Of a DNA stretch of 9,671 bases, positions 5,774 through 9,671 are shown piece after piece. The number at the start of each line of letters is the position of its first letter. The stretch's first letter is position 1. Source of the DNA: CAYJLA01 sp964371305 (GTDB lineage Bacteria; Bacillota_I; Bacilli_A; RFN20; CAG-826); assembly GCA_964371305.1 (NCBI GenBank), contig CAYJLA010000030.1, positions 1 to 9,671 on the forward strand. Direction: 5' to 3'. The translations under genes and the position numbers were made by a program. A model generated the notes under the pieces. That model was not told the origin of the DNA and did no database searches. It saw only the letters and a list, made by a program, of their open reading frames with translations.

Positions 5774-7138
5774 TTAGTTCTTTAAGAAACAAAGGTATCC
5801 TTTATATGCTTCATATAAGTCAGCCTTGGAAATAATTTCCATAGGTGCGTGCATATTTAATACAGGTATTCCAGCATCAATTACATCCATATTATAATTA
5901 CCTAACATATAAGCGATTGTTCCACCGCCACCTTGGTCAACTTTACCTAATGTATCCGATTGCCAATACACATTATTATCATCAAACACTTTCCTTAAGT
6001 AAGCTATATATTCTGGATTTGCATCATTTCCGCCGCTTTTACCACGACTACCTCCATACTTATTCATACACATACCGTTACCGAAATAGGCTGCATTTTT
6101 AGGGTCGCTAGCGCTAGCATATAATGGATCTAAAGCTGCTGAAACGTCGCTTGATAACATCTTAGAATTTTCTAAAACTAATCTTGTTTTATACATTATT
6201 TCGTTTTCACCTGCTAAAACAAGCAATTTAGATATTAAGTTTTCAAAAAACATTGACTGAGCTCCGGTTGCACCAATACTACCAACTTCTTCTTTGTCTA
6301 CAAGAATCATACATGATGTATATTCGACTTCTTCAATTTCTAAAATAGCTCTTAAAGATGAGAATGAACAACATCTATCATCATGGCCATATCCAGCTAC
6401 CATTGATCTATCAAGTCCAAAACATCTACTCTTTCCAGCTGGAACAACTTCTATTTCCGCTGAAACAAAATCTTCTTCTTCAACATTATATTTTTCTAAC
6501 AAAATTCTTTTAATATTTGCTTTTATAGGTTCTTTTTCGCTTTCACTAACAGGGATCGATCCTATTGTTAAATCGAGGTTTTCACCTGTAATTGCCTTTG
6601 CTAAAGTTTGGGACATTTGATCTGCTGAAAGATGAATTAATAAGTCATTAATTCCAACTACAGGATCGTTTTCGTTTTCACCTATATTTACGTCAACAAC
6701 AGTACCATCTTTTTTAATAATCACACCTATTAATGATAAAGGAATCGTTGTCCATTGATATTTTTTTACACCACCATAATAATGTGTATCTAAAAAGGCT
6801 AATCCTTGAGATTCATAAAGTGGTTTTTGTTTTAAATCGAGTCTTGGTGAATCAATATGTGCACCAAGAATTCTCATACCGTCTAATAACGGACGTTTAC
6901 CTATTACAAATGCAGCGATGTTTTTATTCTTATTAATTTTGAATAATTTATCACCAGCTTTTATTGTTTTAACTGTATCCAAATCAACATAACCTTTTGC
7001 TTTTAATGCTGCTAAAACATTTTTTACAGCCAATCTTTCTGTTTTTGAGTTTGTAAGAAACTCTTTATAATCTTCGGCGAAAGCCATTACTTTTGTTACT
7101 TCTTCACCATAATTTAACCATGCGTTTTTTTCGTACAT
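5774..7138 (-). CDS. M18 family zinc aminopeptidase (ApeA/aminopeptidase 1-like)
   Basis: This cytoplasmic metallopeptidase of 454 residues removes N-terminal amino acids from peptides and feeds amino-acid recycling. The length is normal for bacterial M18 enzymes. Landmarks are GAHIDSPR with H94 and D96, GYGHDDRCC with metal-bridging D253, DKEEVGS with catalytic-base candidate E283 and ligand E284, SSDVSAALDP with D331, and the C-terminal LNMHAPMEI with ligand H430. The glycine-rich stretches GGSRGKSGGND (362-372) and VDQGGGG (400-406) are also typical. All expected metal-site positions are present, so the enzyme should be active. A ribosome-binding site AAGGAG (7145-7150) lies 6 bases before the ATG. 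The gene appears monocistronic, bounded by terminators on both sides, with its own promoter and a 16-bp palindrome upstream. It shows no functional link to the sugar genes. Confidence 0.93.
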   Translation of the reverse strand: MYEKNAWLNYGEEVTKVMAFAEDYKEFLTNSKTERLAVKNVLAALKAKGYVDLDTVKTIKAGDKLFKINKNKNIAAFVIGKRPLLDGMRILGAHIDSPRLDLKQKPLYESQGLAFLDTHYYGGVKKYQWTTIPLSLIGVIIKKDGTVVDVNIGENENDPVVGINDLLIHLSADQMSQTLAKAITGENLDLTIGSIPVSESEKEPIKANIKRILLEKYNVEEEDFVSAEIEVVPAGKSRCFGLDRSMVAGYGHDDRCCSFSSLRAILEIEEVEYTSCMILVDKEEVGSIGATGAQSMFFENLISKLLVLAGENEIMYKTRLVLENSKMLSSDVSAALDPLYASASDPKNAAYFGNGMCMNKYGGSRGKSGGNDANPEYIAYLRKVFDDNNVYWQSDTLGKVDQGGGGTIAYMLGNYNMDVIDAGIPVLNMHAPMEIISKADLYEAYKGYLCFLKN

Positions 7139-7161
7139 AATTTTCTCCTTTTTTGTCTATA

Positions 7162-7177
7162 AATCGAACGTTCGATT
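7162..7177. promoter_or_regulatory. 16-bp perfect palindrome, probable operator of the aminopeptidase gene
   Basis: AATCGAAC-GTTCGATT is a perfect even-centred inverted repeat with central AACGTT, between the predicted -10 element and the ribosome-binding site. A central CG flanked by A/T is usual for LacI-family operators. The arm CGAAC/GTTCG also recalls the Bacillus LexA/DinR box, but the 4-base spacer of that box is absent. It was noticed only once in this window and is unlike the sugar-gene operator. Confidence 0.6.
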
Positions 7178-7185
7178 AATATAAT

Positions 7186-7214
7186 ATTAAAATACAATTA
7201 TATTAATTTGTAAA
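7186..7214 (-). promoter_or_regulatory. Possible promoter of the aminopeptidase gene
   Basis: On the minus strand TTTACA (7214-7209) and TTTAAT (7191-7186) are separated by 17 bases, each matching 5 of 6 consensus positions. Surrounding sequence is extremely AT-rich and contains other -10-like hexamers (for example TATAAT inside the spacer), so the exact element is uncertain. The terminator just upstream means the gene needs a promoter in this interval. Confidence 0.4.
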
Positions 7215-7225
7215 CCAATTTGATT

Positions 7226-7257
7226 AAAATAAATAGGCAACTCTTGTTGCCTATTTA
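7226..7257 (-). terminator. Intrinsic terminator of glgP
   Basis: Three bases after the glgP stop codon, the minus strand forms a perfect 12-bp stem (7257-7246 with 7241-7230; core AATAGGCAAC/GTTGCCTATT) with a 4-base AAGA loop, followed by TTTTAA. This is a strong rho-independent terminator. Confidence 0.85.
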
Positions 7258-7260
7258 ATG

Positions 7261-9671
7261 TTATTCTACTTCTTCGCCTTCAATGATCATATCATTTAAG
7301 TGCCAGATTTCATCATTATATTGTCTAATAGTTCTGTCACTTGAGAAATATCCGCTCATTGCAATATTAATAATACATTTTTCAGCCCATGCTTTTTTAT
7401 CGATATACCATTCTTCAATAAGTTTATGTGCTTGTAAGTATGAATGGAAGTCTTTTAGCAATAGATATTCATCATTATTGTGCATCACTTCATCAAATAT
7501 CATCCTGAATTTATTTTCATCACCTTTGCACCATGGTCCGTTCAACAATGAATCCATAACATTTTTAATAGTTTTATCATCATTATACATGTCCCAAGGA
7601 GAATACGTGCCACTTGCTTTAAGTGCTTCTACTTCGGCTTCTTTCAAGCCAAATATTACACAATTATCACTTCCGACTCTTTCATCAATTTCTACATTTG
7701 CTCCATCAAGAGTTCCAAGAGTTAATGCACCATTCATCATAAATTTCATATTAGATGTACCACTAGCTTCTTTTCCAGCAGTAGAAATTTGTTCAGATAT
7801 ATCAGTTGCAGGTATAATTTTTTCAGCAAGAGAAACTCCATAGTTCTCAAGGAATATTACTTTTAAATATTTTGATATTTCTGGATCGTTGTTAACAACT
7901 TCTGCGACCGCTAATATTAATTCAATAATCTTTTTTGCATAATAGTAACTTGGTGCAGCCTTTGCTCCGAAAATTATAGTCCTTGGATGAATTCTAAATT
8001 CAGCATTATCCTTCATTTTGTTATATAAATAGATAACATGAAGAATATTCATTAATTGACGTTTATAAGCGTGAAGACGTTTAATTTGAACATCAAATAT
8101 TGAGTTTATATCAACTTTTATATCCATTTTATCCTCAATGTATTTTGCTAGAACTTGTTTATTATCTAATTTAATTTTCATTAATTTCTTTTGAACTTTT
8201 TCACTAGTAGCATGCTCTTTAAAACGTTCAAGTTCGTCAGGCTCTTTTATCCAATCGTTTCCAATACAACTAGAAATTAAATCTGCTAATTCAGGATTAG
8301 CTGCTACTAGCCAACGTCTATGTGTTACACCATTTGTTTTGTTATTAAATCTTTTTGGATAAAGTTCATAAAACTCTTTAAAAGTCATTCTTTTTAGAAT
8401 ATCTGTGTGTAATGCAGCAACTCCATTAACAGAGAATGATGTAAAGATTGCAAGGTTAGTCATGTGAATTTGGCCATCTTTTATAATTTGAACGGCATGT
8501 TTAACTTCTGGACTTGCATTTACTTCATTTAAATGAATATTGAATCTACGGTTGATTTCTTCAATTATCATGAAACAACGTGGAATTAACATTTGTACAT
8601 ACTGTACTGGCCATTTTTCAAGTGCTTCAGGCATGACTGTATGGTTTGTATATGCAAATGCTTTATGTACAATTTTCCATGCATCATCCCATCCGTATTC
8701 ATATTCATCAATAAGTAATCTCATTAATTCAGGAATTGCTAAAATTGGATGTGTATCGTTTAAATGGAATACAAACTTATCAGCGAAATTCTTTAATGAT
8801 TTGTTATGACGTAAGTGACTTCTAATTGCACTTTGTAAACCAGCCGAAACTAGGAAGTATTGTTGTCTAAGTCTTAATAGACGACCATGTTCTGTTGAAT
8901 CATCTGGATAAAGTCCATGACATAATTCTCTTAATGTATTTAGATATTCTTCAAATTTATGTCCTTCTGGAATATTTAGTGAAGGTTCAGCACTCCATAA
9001 ACGCAAAGTATTAGCGACGTTGTTTTCGTGCCCTACAACAGAAACGTCATACGGTACTGCTCTTACGGTTGTAGCATTAACAGTTCTGATTTTATAACCG
9101 CCATTTGGGCATAAATATGTTTGCGCTTGTCCATAAAAACTTACTTCAACAGCGTGTTTTGGTTTTCTTACTTCAAATACATAACCATTGCTTAACCATT
9201 GATCTGGTAATTCAACTTGTTTTCCATCAGAGATCTTTTGACGGAAGAAACCATAATTATAACGAATACAATTACCGTGTCCTGGTAAACCTAGTGAAGC
9301 GATAGAATCGAGGAAACACGCAGCTAAACGTCCCAAACCACCATTACCTAAACCTGCATCAGATTCTTGCTCTTCAAGTTCATGAATATCAATCTTCATT
9401 TCACCTAATGCTTCTTTTGCTATTTTATAAATGCCAAGGTTTTGCATGTTATTAACAAGTAATCTACCAATTAAAAACTCCATTGAAAAATATATCAATT
9501 CTTTTTCTTTGTTATCAGCGATATACTCTTTTGTTTTTCTAAGGTCAGAACCGGCAAAGTCTCTAACCATTTCTCCTAAAATATCAAAACGTTCAGTAAC
9601 ATGACTGTTATTAACGGATTTTCCATATTTTTCAGATAAAATTGTATTTTTTATGGCATGAATATCTGATG
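7261..9671 (-). CDS. glgP: Glycogen/maltodextrin phosphorylase, N-terminus beyond the window
   Basis: This PLP-dependent GT35 enzyme degrades alpha-1,4-glucans by phosphorolysis to glucose-1-phosphate in the cytoplasm. The frame stays open from the stop at 7261 to the window edge (803 codons). The first in-window ATG (base 9570, MVRDFAGS) is internal: the 33 codons upstream read sensibly and match the N-terminal region of the family, including ERFDILGEMVRDF. The real start is probably only a few tens of residues outside. Landmarks, counting from the ATG at 9570: YFSMEFLIGR (27-36), AGLGNGGLGRLAACFLDS (72-89), HLNDTHP (269-275), KRLHAYKRQ (497-505), and the cofactor site EASGTSNMKF with PLP lysine K609 (bases 7746-7744), followed by NGALTLGTLDGANVEI. 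No active-site loss is evident. Regulation lies upstream and cannot be seen. With the alpha-glucosidase and sugar ATPase it points to storage glycogen or maltodextrin use. Confidence 0.96.
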   Translation of the reverse strand, partial: SDIHAIKNTILSEKYGKSVNNSHVTERFDILGEMVRDFAGSDLRKTKEYIADNKEKELIYFSMEFLIGRLLVNNMQNLGIYKIAKEALGEMKIDIHELEEQESDAGLGNGGLGRLAACFLDSIASLGLPGHGNCIRYNYGFFRQKISDGKQVELPDQWLSNGYVFEVRKPKHAVEVSFYGQAQTYLCPNGGYKIRTVNATTVRAVPYDVSVVGHENNVANTLRLWSAEPSLNIPEGHKFEEYLNTLRELCHGLYPDDSTEHGRLLRLRQQYFLVSAGLQSAIRSHLRHNKSLKNFADKFVFHLNDTHPILAIPELMRLLIDEYEYGWDDAWKIVHKAFAYTNHTVMPEALEKWPVQYVQMLIPRCFMIIEEINRRFNIHLNEVNASPEVKHAVQIIKDGQIHMTNLAIFTSFSVNGVAALHTDILKRMTFKEFYELYPKRFNNKTNGVTHRRWLVAANPELADLISSCIGNDWIKEPDELERFKEHATSEKVQKKLMKIKLDNKQVLAKYIEDKMDIKVDINSIFDVQIKRLHAYKRQLMNILHVIYLYNKMKDNAEFRIHPRTIIFGAKAAPSYYYAKKIIELILAVAEVVNNDPEISKYLKVIFLENYGVSLAEKIIPATDISEQISTAGKEASGTSNMKFMMNGALTLGTLDGANVEIDERVGSDNCVIFGLKEAEVEALKASGTYSPWDMYNDDKTIKNVMDSLLNGPWCKGDENKFRMIFDEVMHNNDEYLLLKDFHSYLQAHKLIEEWYIDKKAWAEKCIINIAMSGYFSSDRTIRQYNDEIWHLNDMIIEGEEVE

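Noticed and set aside
6294..6620. 108-codon plus-strand open frame
   Set aside because: It is antisense to the M18 aminopeptidase, has low-complexity composition typical of shadow frames and shows no start signal.
7162..7177. LexA (SOS) box
   Set aside because: The Bacillus-type box needs a 4-base spacer between CGAAC and GTTCG. Here the arms are adjacent, and an aminopeptidase is not a usual SOS target.
7283..7843. 186-codon plus-strand open frame
   Set aside because: It lies antisense inside glgP, with no ribosome-binding site or family resemblance. It is a shadow of a well-supported gene.
1..9671. Mobile element, CRISPR array, tRNA/rRNA or phage signature
   Set aside because: No spaced repeat series, transposase-like protein, terminal inverted repeats with target duplications, or tRNA-like cloverleaf was seen. 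Intergenic gaps are all short and accounted for.

Overview
This is an AT-rich window in which every supported gene lies on the minus strand, so the biological reading direction is from base 9671 down to base 1. The standard bacterial code fits. Tryptophan is written TGG (for example the WW pair near the start of the alpha-glucosidase) and TGA is a genuine stop (end of the ABC-F gene). Low GC, glycogen/maltodextrin genes, an MsmX-type ATPase with a Mollicutes-like insertion and a stand-alone PucR-type helix-turn-helix regulator suggest a low-GC Bacillota/Mycoplasmatota organism that keeps code 11 (Acholeplasma-, Izemoplasma-, Erysipelotrichales- or RF39-like). This placement is inference. A run of exactly ten Ns at 1936-1945 looks like a scaffolding placeholder, so the source is probably a draft or metagenomic assembly.

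Layout in transcription order: (1) 9671-7261, glycogen/maltodextrin phosphorylase (glgP), its N-terminus cut off by the window edge, closed by a strong hairpin terminator at 7230-7257. (2) 7138-5774, an M18 zinc aminopeptidase with its own probable promoter and a perfect 16-bp palindrome between promoter and start codon, followed by a hairpin at 5738-5761. (3) 5729-3825, a two-domain ABC-F ribosome-associated ATPase whose start codon sits only 8 nt after that hairpin and has no recognisable Shine-Dalgarno. (4) 3764-2037, a cytoplasmic GH13 alpha-glucosidase, overlapping by 8 bp with (5) 2044-1469, a small PucR/CdaR-type regulator interrupted by the N gap. (6) 1398-79, an MsmX/MsmK/UgpC-type sugar-importer ATPase. 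(7) 61-1, the first 20 codons of an unidentified gene.

The left half (items 4 to 7) reads as a maltodextrin-use locus. The ATPase powers uptake of oligosaccharides through permeases not in this window, the alpha-glucosidase releases glucose from them, and GlgP on the right can phosphorolyse longer glucans to glucose-1-phosphate. The most interesting signal is a nearly identical 17-bp palindrome (TTGTGCAC, one central base, GTGCACAA) that occurs just before the alpha-glucosidase/regulator pair and again just before the ATPase gene. It was noticed at no other gene in the window. It is a convincing shared operator for the sugar genes, with the PucR-type regulator between the two copies as one candidate binder.

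Apart from this operator pair, a second unrelated palindrome, the hairpin-fused start of the ABC-F gene and an insertion in the ATPase, the gene content is ordinary metabolism. No mobile element, CRISPR array, tRNA or rRNA was seen, no gene-free stretch exceeds about 125 bases, and nothing here amounts to a clearly new multi-gene system.
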